DNA from: Clostridia bacterium | GTDB taxonomy: Bacteria; Bacillota; Clostridia; Christensenellales; Borkfalkiaceae | DNA length: 46,515 nt | Assembly: GCA_017505465.1 (NCBI GenBank) | Contig: JAFVPE010000002.1 | Coordinates: forward strand, 1-46,515 | Reading direction: 5' to 3' | Shown: one piece after another, positions 36,804 through 44,923 of the stretch | How positions within the stretch are numbered: position 1 is the first letter of the stretch | Layout: the number at the start of each line of letters is the position of its first letter | Position numbers and translations under genes: made by a program | The notes under the pieces: generated by a model | Told to the model about the DNA's origin: nothing | What the model saw: only the letters and a program-made list of their open reading frames with translations | The model's database searches: none

Positions 36804-37760
36804 TCAGTCTATAATCCCTTCCAACACCGCTTTATCCACGGCGTACTGTTTGCAAAGTTTTAATAAAATTTCCTTAAAATCATGGGGCAGGTACGCGTTG
36901 AACGTCATTCTCTCCCCCGAAGTGGGATGTGTAAGCTCCAACTGTTGCGCGTGTAAAAGCTGCCCGTCCGCACGGATTTTTTGTTTCTTGTAGCCGTATA
37001 CGGGATCGCCTGCAACGGGATGTCCCAAATGCTTGGCGTGTACACGGATTTGATGTGTTCTCCCCGTTTGCAAAAGGAATTTGCAAAGGGTGAACTCCGT
37101 TCCAAAGCGTGCGACTACTTTGTAGTCGGTTATGGCAATTTTCCCCCTTCCATCGGGCAAAACCGCCATTTTCAATCGATCGGTGGGATGTCTACCAATG
37201 TCGGTTACCACACGTCCGCCGTCCGCTTTAAGATTGCCTTCCAAGAGCGCGTAATAGGTTCTATGGCAAGTTTTTTCCGCAATTTGCGTTGCCAACGAAA
37301 CGTGCGCCTTGTCGTTTTTCGCCACGACCAAAAGCCCCGTCGTATCCTTGTCGATACGGTGCACAATTCCCGGGCGCAACACGCCTCCTATACCGCTCAG
37401 TTCCCCAAGCGCATACAAAAGCGCATTGACGAGCGTACCGCTCTCATTGCCGTTTCCCACGTGCACGGTCATACCGCGCGGCTTGTTTACCACGGCGAAA
37501 TCGCCGTCCTCATAGACTATGTCTATGGGGATATTTTCCGGTTGAACGGCATATTCCACCGCTTCGGGAATGACAATGGCGATTTCATCGCCCGTCTTGA
37601 TGTCCGCACCTGCCTTTTTCGTGACAGCGCCGCGCAAAGAAACGTTCCCATCTTCAATGAGTTTTTTGATGCGCGAACGAGTGAAATCTTCCAACTGTTC
37701 ACTCAAAAACACGTCCAACCGTTTGCAGTTTTCTTCGGCTATAAACAAGCTTTTATCCAT
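36804..37760 (-). CDS. RluA/RluD family pseudouridine synthase
   Basis: A 318-residue RNA-modifying enzyme. The N-terminal S4 domain (about 12-75, RLDVFLSEQLEDFTRSRIKK) is followed by the catalytic domain with HRIDKDTTGLLVVAKN (about 138-153) holding the catalytic aspartate and QTGRTHQIRVH. RluD-like enzymes modify 23S rRNA; the exact site cannot be assigned. Its ATG overlaps the lspA stop by one base (TAATG), the classical lspA-rluD order of Bacillota. Confidence 0.93.
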   Translation of the reverse strand: MDKSLFIAEENCKRLDVFLSEQLEDFTRSRIKKLIEDGNVSLRGAVTKKAGADIKTGDEIAIVIPEAVEYAVQPENIPIDIVYEDGDFAVVNKPRGMTVHVGNGNESGTLVNALLYALGELSGIGGVLRPGIVHRIDKDTTGLLVVAKNDKAHVSLATQIAEKTCHRTYYALLEGNLKADGGRVVTDIGRHPTDRLKMAVLPDGRGKIAITDYKVVARFGTEFTLCKFLLQTGRTHQIRVHAKHLGHPVAGDPVYGYKKQKIRADGQLLHAQQLELTHPTSGERMTFNAYLPHDFKEILLKLCKQYAVDKAVLEGIID

Positions 37761-38512
37761 TATTCTTGCGCTTCGTCCTTTTGCACGGCTTCTTCCGCCG
37801 TTTCTTCATTTTCGGCATTTTTTGCTTCAAGCGCTGCTTTTTCCGCCGCCTTGCGTTTCGCCTCTTCGTTGCTCTTTTTACGCTTTGCTTTCGCTTTCGC
37901 CTTCTTTTCTTCTTCCGCTTCTTTTGCAAGCGCTTTATACTTCTTGCCTACGGGAAAGAACGCTTCCTTGTCAAAGAAGAGAATGGCGAGAATGAGCATC
38001 ACCGCACCGCCCGTAATGAAGAAATCGGCAAAATTGCAAATCGCCGAGAAGAACAAAATATCAATCGCAACCATATCGCGTACGCCATAGATTGCGTTGG
38101 GATCCCATACTTGGAAGTAGATTCTGTCAATCAAGTTGCCTACGCCGCCTGCAACGACAAAAACGATTGCTACGCGTAAGAAGCTACGGCGCTTGTCAAT
38201 CAGGAAATACATCACGGCGAAAGCCGCCATCATCAAGCCCGTGCCGATGATGAGCAAAATCTTCGCCCACTCGGGTGCGTTCGCCATTCCGCTAAACGCC
38301 ACGCCGCGGTTATAGCTTTGGCAAAGCTCCAAATGGCCGGGAATAATTTCGATATTCTTTAAATTCATCCATTGATTGCCGAAGGCTACGTCCGCCGCAA
38401 TCTTCGTCACTTGATCGATAACAATCAAGATGATAAAAAGCAAAACGCCCCAAAGCCAAGAGCCTTTCAATGTCAATTCGCCCTTCTTTTTTTGTTTGAT
38501 TTGTTCACCCAT
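37760..38512 (-). CDS. lspA: Lipoprotein signal peptidase with Lys/Ala/Glu-rich C-terminal extension
   Basis: A 250-residue membrane protease that cuts signal peptides of lipoproteins after Lgt action. Four membrane segments are visible; catalytic aspartates are D129 in GGVGNLIDR and D163 in CNFADFF. The usual enzyme has about 150-170 residues; here residues about 188-250 are an extra charged tail (KKAKAKAKRKK, then acidic) that should form a cytosolic coiled coil. It starts two bases after pncB ends. The lipoproteins at 19917, 20494 and 45553 are likely substrates. Confidence 0.93.
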   Translation of the reverse strand: MGEQIKQKKKGELTLKGSWLWGVLLFIILIVIDQVTKIAADVAFGNQWMNLKNIEIIPGHLELCQSYNRGVAFSGMANAPEWAKILLIIGTGLMMAAFAVMYFLIDKRRSFLRVAIVFVVAGGVGNLIDRIYFQVWDPNAIYGVRDMVAIDILFFSAICNFADFFITGGAVMLILAILFFDKEAFFPVGKKYKALAKEAEEEKKAKAKAKRKKSNEEAKRKAAEKAALEAKNAENEETAEEAVQKDEAQE

Positions 38513-38514
38513 AC

Positions 38515-39978
38515 TTATTTCTTTCCTTTGGATTTCTCTTGCGCGTCCTTACGGATTGCGCCGATCATATTGATTTTCAAGGTGTGCAATTTCTTGGAAA
38601 GATCCACCTTATACACTTGCGGTACGTCCAAACGCAAATACTCTTCCCAGAACTTGGAAAGCTCACGCTTGGAATATGCCTGCACTTCCATGATGTGGGG
38701 GAATTCGTACACCAACTTACCCCCTTTGACAATCGTTTGAAGCAAGGGCTCTGCACGGAAATTTTCCACTTCGTGTTCCTTCCACGTTTCCACGGGGTGG
38801 AAAAGAGTAAGCGGTTTGTCCTCGACCACCTTTTCGTTGTGGAGCGTAATGAGATCGGCAATCGCCATGCCGTTATCTTTATCGTACAAGCGGTACAAAT
38901 TCTTAAATGCGGGGTTGGTGATTTTTGCCGTGTTATCCGAAAGCTTAATTTTCGGCGTTACCGTGCCGTCCTTTTCCACAACCGCCGCCAATTTGTATAC
39001 GCCGCCGAGCGCAGGCAGGTCTTCCGAGGTAATCAATCTCGTACCGACGCCCCAAGAATCGATCTTTGCCCCTTGTTGCAAAAGGGAGTTAATTGAACGT
39101 TCGTCCAAGTCGCCCGAAACGCAAATCATCGCGTCGGGGAAGCCTGCATCGTCCATCATTTTGCGTGCTTTCTTGGAAAGGTACGCAAGGTCGCCGCTGT
39201 CCAAGCGAATCCCCTTCGGTTTATGCCCTTCCGCCTGCAATTCCTTGAATACCTTTATGGCGTTGGGAACACCGCTGCGCAAAGTATCGTACGTATCAAC
39301 GAGTAGCAAGCAGTTATCGGGATATGCGTTCGCATATGCGCGGAATGCATCGTATTCGGTGGGATAATCCATAACCCAACTATGCGCCATCGTACCTGCA
39401 ACGGGCACGTCGAACATTTGCCCTGCAATGACGTTGGACGTGGACGAGCAACCGCCGATAATCGCCGCTCTCGCCCCGTAAATACCTGCGTCGGGTGCTT
39501 GCGCTCTGCGCAAGCCGAATTCCATAACAACCCCTTGACCGTTCGTCGCGCGGCAAATTTTTGAGGATTTCGTTGCAATCAACGTTTGATGATTGATGAT
39601 GTTAAGCAGAGCGGTTTCCGCAAACTGCGCTTGAATAAGGGGAGCTTTGACCGTCAAAATCGGCTCGCCGGGGAAAACGGGCGTACCCTCTTTCACCGCG
39701 TACACGTCCCCCGTGAAACGCATATTTTTGAGATAGTCAAGGAAATCCTCGTCAAAGAGTTTCAAGCCGCGAAGATAGGCAATATCCTCGTCGTCGAAAC
39801 GCCAATGCAAAAGATAATCCATAGCTTGTTCAAGACCTGCGGCAATCGAATAGGTGATTAACGCATTCTTGCGGAAGAACAAGTCGAAAACAACCTCTTC
39901 TTCGTGTTTTTTGTGGCGATAAAAGCCGTAGCCCATCGTCAGCTGATACAAGTCAGTAAGCAGCGTGAGATTTCTCAT
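38515..39978 (-). CDS. pncB: Nicotinate phosphoribosyltransferase
   Basis: A 487-residue enzyme making nicotinate mononucleotide from nicotinate and PRPP in NAD salvage. Family marks are LLTDLYQLTMGYGFYRH at the start, the EFGLRRAQAPDAG stretch (about 150-162), LLVDTYDT and GIRLDSGDLAYLSK. Start chosen at MRNLTLL, with GGAGG upstream and an ATGA overlap with the lgt stop; an earlier in-frame start would lie inside lgt. Its place between lgt and lspA is unusual but the spacing says one operon. Confidence 0.94.
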   Translation of the reverse strand: MRNLTLLTDLYQLTMGYGFYRHKKHEEEVVFDLFFRKNALITYSIAAGLEQAMDYLLHWRFDDEDIAYLRGLKLFDEDFLDYLKNMRFTGDVYAVKEGTPVFPGEPILTVKAPLIQAQFAETALLNIINHQTLIATKSSKICRATNGQGVVMEFGLRRAQAPDAGIYGARAAIIGGCSSTSNVIAGQMFDVPVAGTMAHSWVMDYPTEYDAFRAYANAYPDNCLLLVDTYDTLRSGVPNAIKVFKELQAEGHKPKGIRLDSGDLAYLSKKARKMMDDAGFPDAMICVSGDLDERSINSLLQQGAKIDSWGVGTRLITSEDLPALGGVYKLAAVVEKDGTVTPKIKLSDNTAKITNPAFKNLYRLYDKDNGMAIADLITLHNEKVVEDKPLTLFHPVETWKEHEVENFRAEPLLQTIVKGGKLVYEFPHIMEVQAYSKRELSKFWEEYLRLDVPQVYKVDLSKKLHTLKINMIGAIRKDAQEKSKGKK

Positions 39979-41087
39979 TTTTTCGCCTCCGTATTTTCTT
40001 CGGATTTCTCCGTTTCTTTTTCGTCTTCGTCGGAAGTTTTGACCTCGCGCCATTCTACCTTGCGCGCAGGTTTTTCTTCTTTTTCCGCGTTCTTTTCAAG
40101 CTCGGCAATAATTTCTTCCTCGGAAACTTCGCCCTCTTCTTCCTCGTCCTCGTCCACCTTTTCTACGTAGTTTTCGGGATAGATTGCGCACATCATATTC
40201 ATCTTGCTAAAATATGCCACTTCGTCCTTCTTATCCCCAATGTATTTCGTGATGCCGTAAGGATCGCCCGTCTTTGAGCCGAACAACGCCCCTTCCTTTT
40301 TCTTGTTCATAAACAAAACGTAGAAGATGAGCCCAAGCCCTGCTACGAGCATAACGATAGACATTACCATCGACCAAGGAACTTTATTCCCGAGAATGTA
40401 CTGCGGATCGCGCAAGGGTTCCATAATCGTACGGGTAAGGCCGTAAATCGTGAAATAGATACCCGTATTCAAGCCGTTGGGTTTCTTGGGATTGAGCCAA
40501 CCGTTGACGAAAAGCAATACCGCGCCAATCAACATAACCATGCTTTCATAGAAGAAGAACGCATAGTGCCAACTTGCGTCTGCATTGATGTAAACTGCAA
40601 ACGGGAAGAATTGCAACGCTTCGTTGGTAACGATACCGCCGTAAACCTCTTGGTTTACGAAGTTGCCCCATCTACCCACCGCTTGCGCGAACATAAGCCC
40701 CACGACGATGCAATCGCCCACGCGGAAGAAATTGACCTTCTTTACCAAGCTGACGATGATCACGCTCGCCGCGCCGCCGATAATACCGCCGACAATGGAC
40801 AAGCCCCCTTCGCGAATGGACTTAAACGAGAACCATTCGGTAATCGGCATTCCGTCCGTGATACAGTAAAAAAGACGGGTGGTGACGATTGCCACGGGAA
40901 GCGCAACGATGAAATAGGTCGTGAACAAATCCGCCGACATATTTCTGCGCTTAAACAAAAGGGAAATGATAACGAACGCCGCGATCATACCCAAGACGAT
41001 GATAATTGCGTACCAATAAATCTCCGTATTGAACACCTTGAACGCTACGGGATGATCGGGCCACGCCAATAAAGCAGAAATATCCAT
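39975..41087 (-). CDS. lgt: Prolipoprotein diacylglyceryl transferase with acidic C-terminal tail
   Basis: A 370-residue membrane enzyme that adds diacylglycerol to the lipobox cysteine of lipoproteins. About seven membrane segments; the signature GRWGNFVNQEVYG is at 138-150, and the Lgt arginines (for example in YGLTRTIMEPLRDPQ) are present. Beyond the last helix, residues about 300-370 form a long Glu-rich tail (DEDEEEEGEVSEEE), absent from standard members of about 260-290 residues. First gene of the long operon, with its own promoter at 41158-41186. Confidence 0.94.
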   Translation of the reverse strand: MDISALLAWPDHPVAFKVFNTEIYWYAIIIVLGMIAAFVIISLLFKRRNMSADLFTTYFIVALPVAIVTTRLFYCITDGMPITEWFSFKSIREGGLSIVGGIIGGAASVIIVSLVKKVNFFRVGDCIVVGLMFAQAVGRWGNFVNQEVYGGIVTNEALQFFPFAVYINADASWHYAFFFYESMVMLIGAVLLFVNGWLNPKKPNGLNTGIYFTIYGLTRTIMEPLRDPQYILGNKVPWSMVMSIVMLVAGLGLIFYVLFMNKKKEGALFGSKTGDPYGITKYIGDKKDEVAYFSKMNMMCAIYPENYVEKVDEDEEEEGEVSEEEIIAELEKNAEKEEKPARKVEWREVKTSDEDEKETEKSEENTEAKK

Positions 41088-41157
41088 GAGTTTTTCTCCT
41101 TGATTTTCACCTTAAACTTGATTAAAATTGCAACAATTTGCCACTTTAATCTTTATT

Positions 41158-41186
41158 ATTATACCATAATAATAAAAAACCGTCAA
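41158..41186 (-). promoter_or_regulatory. Promoter of the lgt-trkH operon
   Basis: Minus strand TTGACG (41186-41181), 17-base spacer, TATAAT (41163-41158). The -35 box lies inside the terminator stem of the upstream folT-like gene. Confidence 0.75.
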
Positions 41187-41205
41187 GCATCCGCCGACGG
41201 TTTTT
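41175..41205 (-). terminator. Terminator of the folT-like gene
   Basis: AAAAACCGTC and GACGGTTTTT enclose 11 bases; the minus strand has a clean T-run. It overlaps the -35 box of the lgt promoter. Confidence 0.8.
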
Positions 41206-41233
41206 CGATTTTTGTATTCTATACAAAAGCGCC

Positions 41234-41827
41234 CTATTTTATGTAAATTTTCAAGGGTTTGATGTGGTTGAGCATAGGCACGAGTGCAAACAACAAGCCG
41301 TAATTTACAAGGCTGTTCCAAATTTGCCCTTGCACGATTAAACGAGTGAAAAGGTATTCAAAATACCCTGCCTTGGAGTACAGAAGCCAAAAAGCCGTCG
41401 TGTTGATTGCCACCGTACAAATCAAAAAGGTCACGATACAGACAATCGCAAGCTTAATATACAAAAGCCAACCTTTTTTTTGCGAAATTCCGCCGACGAT
41501 AAATCCGGAAAGCATCGCAACCAAACCCATAGAAATGCCAATCCACGGCATATAAGCATAGCCCGACGAATTGACGAGAAAGCCTACCAAATCCCCAAGA
41601 AAGCATGCGACAAAACCAAAGAGCGGGCCAATAATAAGCCCCGTAAGCGCCGACACGAGTATCGTAAAGGAAAACTGCGTATCAAAGAGCTTAAACTCAA
41701 ACATATTAACCGCCACGACAAGCGCGGTCATAACACCGATATAGGCGAGCTTATGCGCTGCGTTTTTCGTTGCCAAGGTTTCGGAAAACAGCACCTTTTT
41801 CCACTTGGGTATCCCATTTTCGGACAT
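41234..41827 (-). CDS. folT: Folate ECF transporter S component (FolT-like)
   Basis: A 197-residue membrane S component with about six hydrophobic segments: LAYIGVMTALVVAVNMFEFK, then FGFVACFLGDLVGF and PWIGISMGLVAM. S components bind the vitamin and join a shared ECF energising module not encoded here. Substrate is assigned from the THF riboswitch directly upstream (41914-42010). Start chosen at MSENGIP with GGAGG upstream; an earlier ATG would lie in the riboswitch. Symbol is by context as much as by sequence. Confidence 0.85.
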   Translation of the reverse strand: MSENGIPKWKKVLFSETLATKNAAHKLAYIGVMTALVVAVNMFEFKLFDTQFSFTILVSALTGLIIGPLFGFVACFLGDLVGFLVNSSGYAYMPWIGISMGLVAMLSGFIVGGISQKKGWLLYIKLAIVCIVTFLICTVAINTTAFWLLYSKAGYFEYLFTRLIVQGQIWNSLVNYGLLFALVPMLNHIKPLKIYIK

Positions 41828-41834
41828 AATAAAA

Positions 41835-41851
41835 ACCTCCTTTCGAGAGGT
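41835..41851 (-). promoter_or_regulatory. Ribosome-site-sequestering hairpin of folT
   Basis: On the minus strand ACCTC pairs with GAGGT, which contains the folT ribosome site. GCGGAC beside it (41855-41850) can instead pair with GTCCGC in the 3' strand of the riboswitch (41922-41917), giving a direct ligand-controlled switch. Confidence 0.65.
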
Positions 41852-41913
41852 CCGCAAAAAGTGTTTAGGAAACGCCGTTTTTACGCTCAACGCGTACACG
41901 GGTGTCCCATTTT

Positions 41914-42010
41914 GTAGCGGACGCGCCTTGATACCGCAGAAAATCATCGTTTTCTTTCGTTCGCCGACAACGTCCCGTTCGGCGACACTTCACGCATCAA
42001 AGGCTACTCT
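41914..42010 (-). promoter_or_regulatory. Tetrahydrofolate (THF) riboswitch
   Basis: On the minus strand the element opens AGAGTAGCCTTTGATGCG, continues GTGAAGTG, GGGACGTTGTC, CGAACGAAAG and GCGGTATCAAGG, and closes with GTCCGCTAC. The CCTTTGAT/ATCAAGG stem, the outer GTAG/CTAC stem and the spacing of conserved loops match the THF (folT) riboswitch. It controls the folate S component downstream. Confidence 0.88.
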
Positions 42011-42024
42011 TACTTTGTATCTTC

Positions 42025-42053
42025 ATTATACTCCCATATGTATATAAACGCAA
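42025..42053 (-). promoter_or_regulatory. Promoter of the THF riboswitch-folT unit
   Basis: Minus strand TTGCGT (42053-42048), 17-base spacer, TATAAT (42030-42025), just upstream of the riboswitch. Confidence 0.7.
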
Positions 42054-42107
42054 GCGTTTTCCGCACTTTTTTAGAATATTTTTCCGCTTGTCGCTCAAAA
42101 TAAAGCT

Positions 42108-42794
42108 ATGGGACTTATTTTTATCCGCACGGTTATTATTTTTATAGGCTTGCTCATTATTATGCGGCTTATGGGGAAGCGGCAAATCGGGGAAATGCAG
42201 CCGTACGAACTCGTCATCACCCTTATCATTTCCGAGCTAGCCTGTATTCCCATGGCGGACAACTCTATCCCTCTTTTGTTTGGGATCGTGTCCATTCTCA
42301 CCGTCTTTTTGCTTCACCAAATCGTCTGCTTGATCGATTTAAATTTCATTTCCGCAAAGAAGGTGGTAAGCGGTACGGCGAGCGTCGTTCTCAACAAAAA
42401 CGGCATCGACGATACCCAACTAAAAAAGAACAATCTCGACGTTTCCGACTTAATTGAAAGCCTGCGAAACGCAGGATATTTCTCGCTTGACGCCGTCGAT
42501 TACGCCTTATATGAAGCGGAAGGTACGTTTTCCGCACTCCCGAAGAAGGACTATCAAAACCTGCAAACTTCCCTGCCCGTCGTCATCATCGATGAAGGAA
42601 GATTTGACGTGCATAATCTAAAAGAAACGGCGAAGGACAAGACGTATTTTTTGAACGTCTTAAAAGAGCAAGGTTGTGCAAACATTAAAAAGGTTCTCGT
42701 CATGACGGTGGACGGGAACGGAAAGGTCTATTTGCAAATGAAAAATCAAAAATACAAGGTTTTCAATCTCCATTGGAAAGAACAGCTTTGGTAA
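42108..42794 (+). CDS. DUF421 family membrane protein (YetF-like)
   Basis: A 228-residue protein. Three N-terminal membrane segments are followed by a cytosolic domain with the family pattern: MRLMGKRQIGEMQPYELVIT (about 20-39), NLDVSDLIESLRNAGYFSL and DYALYEAEG. The DUF421/YetF family is widespread in spore-forming Bacillota, with no defined reaction. It is followed 10 bases later by a DUF4363 gene, its common partner. No convincing promoter was seen in the 54-base gap to the divergent folT promoter. Confidence 0.9.
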   Translation: MGLIFIRTVIIFIGLLIIMRLMGKRQIGEMQPYELVITLIISELACIPMADNSIPLLFGIVSILTVFLLHQIVCLIDLNFISAKKVVSGTASVVLNKNGIDDTQLKKNNLDVSDLIESLRNAGYFSLDAVDYALYEAEGTFSALPKKDYQNLQTSLPVVIIDEGRFDVHNLKETAKDKTYFLNVLKEQGCANIKKVLVMTVDGNGKVYLQMKNQKYKVFNLHWKEQLW

Positions 42795-42804
42795 GGAGAA
42801 CGTT

Positions 42805-43182
42805 ATGATTCGCACGATTATTAGTATTGCCATCACTTTTGCGCTCATCGCCACCCTATCCGCCTATGAAATGTGGTACGTCCACACAACGTTCGACCTT
42901 TTCCGCGAAGCGTTGGTATCCTTGCGCGAAAAAGCCGAAAAAGAGACTGCGACCGTAGAAGACGGCAGAGCCGTTCAACTTTTTTGGGATAAGAAAAAGG
43001 AAAGCTTGCACGTTTGGTTGCCCCATACCGCCTTGCAGGAAGTGGACTATCAGCTTGACGAAGCCGTTGGCTTTATCTATACGCAAAGCTATGACGACGC
43101 CATTCCCAAAATCGAAGTATTGATCGGTTTAAGCGAGCATATTCCTATGTCCTATACCTTTGGTATTCAAAACATTTTTTAA
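42805..43182 (+). CDS. DUF4363 family protein
   Basis: A 125-residue protein with one N-terminal membrane segment (IISIAITFALIATLSAYEMW) and a helical remainder facing outside. The W-x2-KKESLHVWLPH stretch and the C-terminal EVLIGLSEHIPMSY fit DUF4363, which is repeatedly paired with DUF421. AAGGAG lies before the ATG. Function unknown. Confidence 0.8.
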   Translation: MIRTIISIAITFALIATLSAYEMWYVHTTFDLFREALVSLREKAEKETATVEDGRAVQLFWDKKKESLHVWLPHTALQEVDYQLDEAVGFIYTQSYDDAIPKIEVLIGLSEHIPMSYTFGIQNIF

Positions 43183-43188
43183 AAAGAA

Positions 43189-43224
43189 AAAACGGAGTTC
43201 ACCTCGTACATGGGTGCTCCGTTT
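43189..43224. terminator. Bidirectional terminator after DUF4363 and the small helical gene
   Basis: AAACGGAG and CTCCGTTTT with an inner TCACC/GGGTG stem, flanked by A- and T-rich runs. It serves the convergent genes on both sides. Confidence 0.75.
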
Positions 43225-43240
43225 TGTTTTTTATCCGTTT

Positions 43241-43594
43241 TTATGCCAAGCCGTACATATGCACGATTTGTACGGTTGCGTCAAAAATATTGTGCAAGAA
43301 TTTCTTTACGGCAACCGTCGTGGCATTATCCACCTTTCCGCCTTCGTTGCTATTCACCATAGCCACCATTGCGTTGAAATTCTTGTAAATCATTTGCATT
43401 TGCTCGTCAATCGCCGTGTATGCGTCTTCCGTCCCCTTGCTCTGAATGGAATACATCTCTTCCACCGTTTCATTCATTTTGGGAAGAATGCGCATATCCC
43501 CGCTTTGAATCATATCCACCGTTTGGTGGTTGAGATCGGCAAGCAGTTGAATAAACCTTTGCAAGGGCAAATTCCCTTCAAGCTCCGTAGCCAT
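43241..43594 (-). CDS. Small all-helical protein of unknown function
   Basis: A 117-residue soluble protein predicted from its heptad-like leucine and methionine pattern to be a helical bundle; no signal peptide, no catalytic motif. Its ATG overlaps by one base the stop codon of the UDPGP-family gene (TAATG), so it is translated by coupling and probably linked in function. I do not recognise the family; it loosely resembles small chaperone-like or adaptor helical proteins. Confidence 0.7.
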   Translation of the reverse strand: MATELEGNLPLQRFIQLLADLNHQTVDMIQSGDMRILPKMNETVEEMYSIQSKGTEDAYTAIDEQMQMIYKNFNAMVAMVNSNEGGKVDNATTVAVKKFLHNIFDATVQIVHMYGLA

Positions 43595-44823
43595 TAGAGT
43601 TCCACTCCGTTGAGCTTCAAAAGCTCTCTTGCGGATTCCACACTGTCCACGCCCGTCTTATTTTTAATGGGCGCAAATTCCTTTTCACGCACGACTTCGT
43701 AAGGCAATACACTGCCCATAAGCTTGATAAGGTCAACCGCCAACGCCTCGAACTTTTTACCGTTTTCCTTTTCGGGCTTTCTCGTTACACCGTCCTCGCA
43801 AAGACATTCAATCTTCTTTTCTACAATGTGTACGGGAATCTTCTTATCTGCAATTTCTTCCAACTTCGCAAGATTGAAAAGATAGTTCATGATAACGCCG
43901 TAGCTGTAAACAAGGTCGCCGTTTTCATCCCGCTGATTTGCCATTTCGTCCGTGAGCTCGTAATACTCGATGATGTCGGGCTGATTGCCGTCCATGCAAA
44001 GCACGCCAACCTTTTCCTTCGGCTCGGTTTTGAAGATCGCCTTCGCACCGCAGTTTACCTTGCTTGCAATCGTTGCGCCGACGAATACGGGATCCACGAT
44101 GCGTTGCAATACGTTGTCCACTGCGTAGATGTTGAGCCATTCCACACCGCGCTCACGAAGCTCGTCCGCAAGCCCCGCTTTTTGCAAGGAAACGAACCAA
44201 CCGCCGTTTCCGTTGGGCGAAAGAGCAGGTAAATCCTTTCTTTCAAGGATAATCTTTCCGTCGTAGTCCACCGCAGGCGCCATTTCTTGCTTGAAGAATT
44301 TCACTTCCGATTCGGGATAGCCGAAATAGTTATGTTCCTTCCAAAACGAAACGGTTTGTTCGTGGTTTTTGTCGCTTGTCATGATACACAAAGGTACGGT
44401 AACGCCGCACTTTTCCGTAACGTCCATAATGTTGCGCATTTGTTGTTCAAATATGTAAAGGGGCTTGGTGATACCGATGTTGTACGCACCCTTCGGTCCG
44501 TCCACGCCAAGACGAGTACCCATACCGCCCGCAAGCAAAACCGCAGCCACTTTGCCTGCCTTGATTGCCTCTACGCCAATCGCTTCAAATTCCGCTTTTC
44601 TCTTTTCAATTTCGGAAAGACGGAGCCCATTGATAGGCTTAATGTCACGGTTTTTGCCGCTCAAATCTGTGGGATTTGCAAGCTCTTCTTCAAAATCCCA
44701 AGTAATCGCTTCAATCGCATTCAAAAGGTTTACCTTTTGTTCTGCGGTCAATTCGTCGTAATATTTCAAAAGTTGCGTTTGTTTTTTCTCTTCCAATAAC
44801 GCTTTTGCCTGCTCGAAAGTCAT
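43594..44823 (-). CDS. UDPGP-type uridylyltransferase (UTP-sugar-1-phosphate)
   Basis: A 409-residue cytosolic nucleotidyltransferase. The UTP-binding loop AAVLLAGGMGTRLGVDGPKG (93-112) is a textbook UDPGP/UAP motif, followed by PLCIMTSDKNH and GNGGWFVSLQKAGL. The arrangement is that of the eukaryote-like UDP-N-acetylhexosamine pyrophosphorylase group rather than of GalU or GlmU. The product is probably UDP-GlcNAc, UDP-GalNAc or UDP-glucose. Own promoter at 44855-44883. Confidence 0.88.
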   Translation of the reverse strand: MTFEQAKALLEEKKQTQLLKYYDELTAEQKVNLLNAIEAITWDFEEELANPTDLSGKNRDIKPINGLRLSEIEKRKAEFEAIGVEAIKAGKVAAVLLAGGMGTRLGVDGPKGAYNIGITKPLYIFEQQMRNIMDVTEKCGVTVPLCIMTSDKNHEQTVSFWKEHNYFGYPESEVKFFKQEMAPAVDYDGKIILERKDLPALSPNGNGGWFVSLQKAGLADELRERGVEWLNIYAVDNVLQRIVDPVFVGATIASKVNCGAKAIFKTEPKEKVGVLCMDGNQPDIIEYYELTDEMANQRDENGDLVYSYGVIMNYLFNLAKLEEIADKKIPVHIVEKKIECLCEDGVTRKPEKENGKKFEALAVDLIKLMGSVLPYEVVREKEFAPIKNKTGVDSVESARELLKLNGVEL

Positions 44824-44854
44824 AATTTTACTCCTTTCTTTTTATTCTATCCTT

Positions 44855-44883
44855 ATTGTATCAAATTCTTTTACCAATTGCAA
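44855..44883 (-). promoter_or_regulatory. Promoter of the UDPGP operon
   Basis: Minus strand TTGCAA (44883-44878), 17-base spacer, TACAAT (44860-44855). Confidence 0.7.
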
Positions 44884-44923
44884 GACTTTGCGTGAATTTT
44901 TACCACAAAATTCTTTCTCTATT

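Noticed and set aside
30483..36910. Recurring GTACGCGTTGAACG motif (30488, 33471, 36892)
   Set aside because: It falls within or beside coding sequence, in one case coding Asn-Ala-Tyr, with no common position relative to genes; likely codon-bias coincidence.
38515..40053. Longer pncB start at 40053
   Set aside because: It would run inside lgt; MRNLTLL at 39978 has GGAGG and the ATGA overlap.
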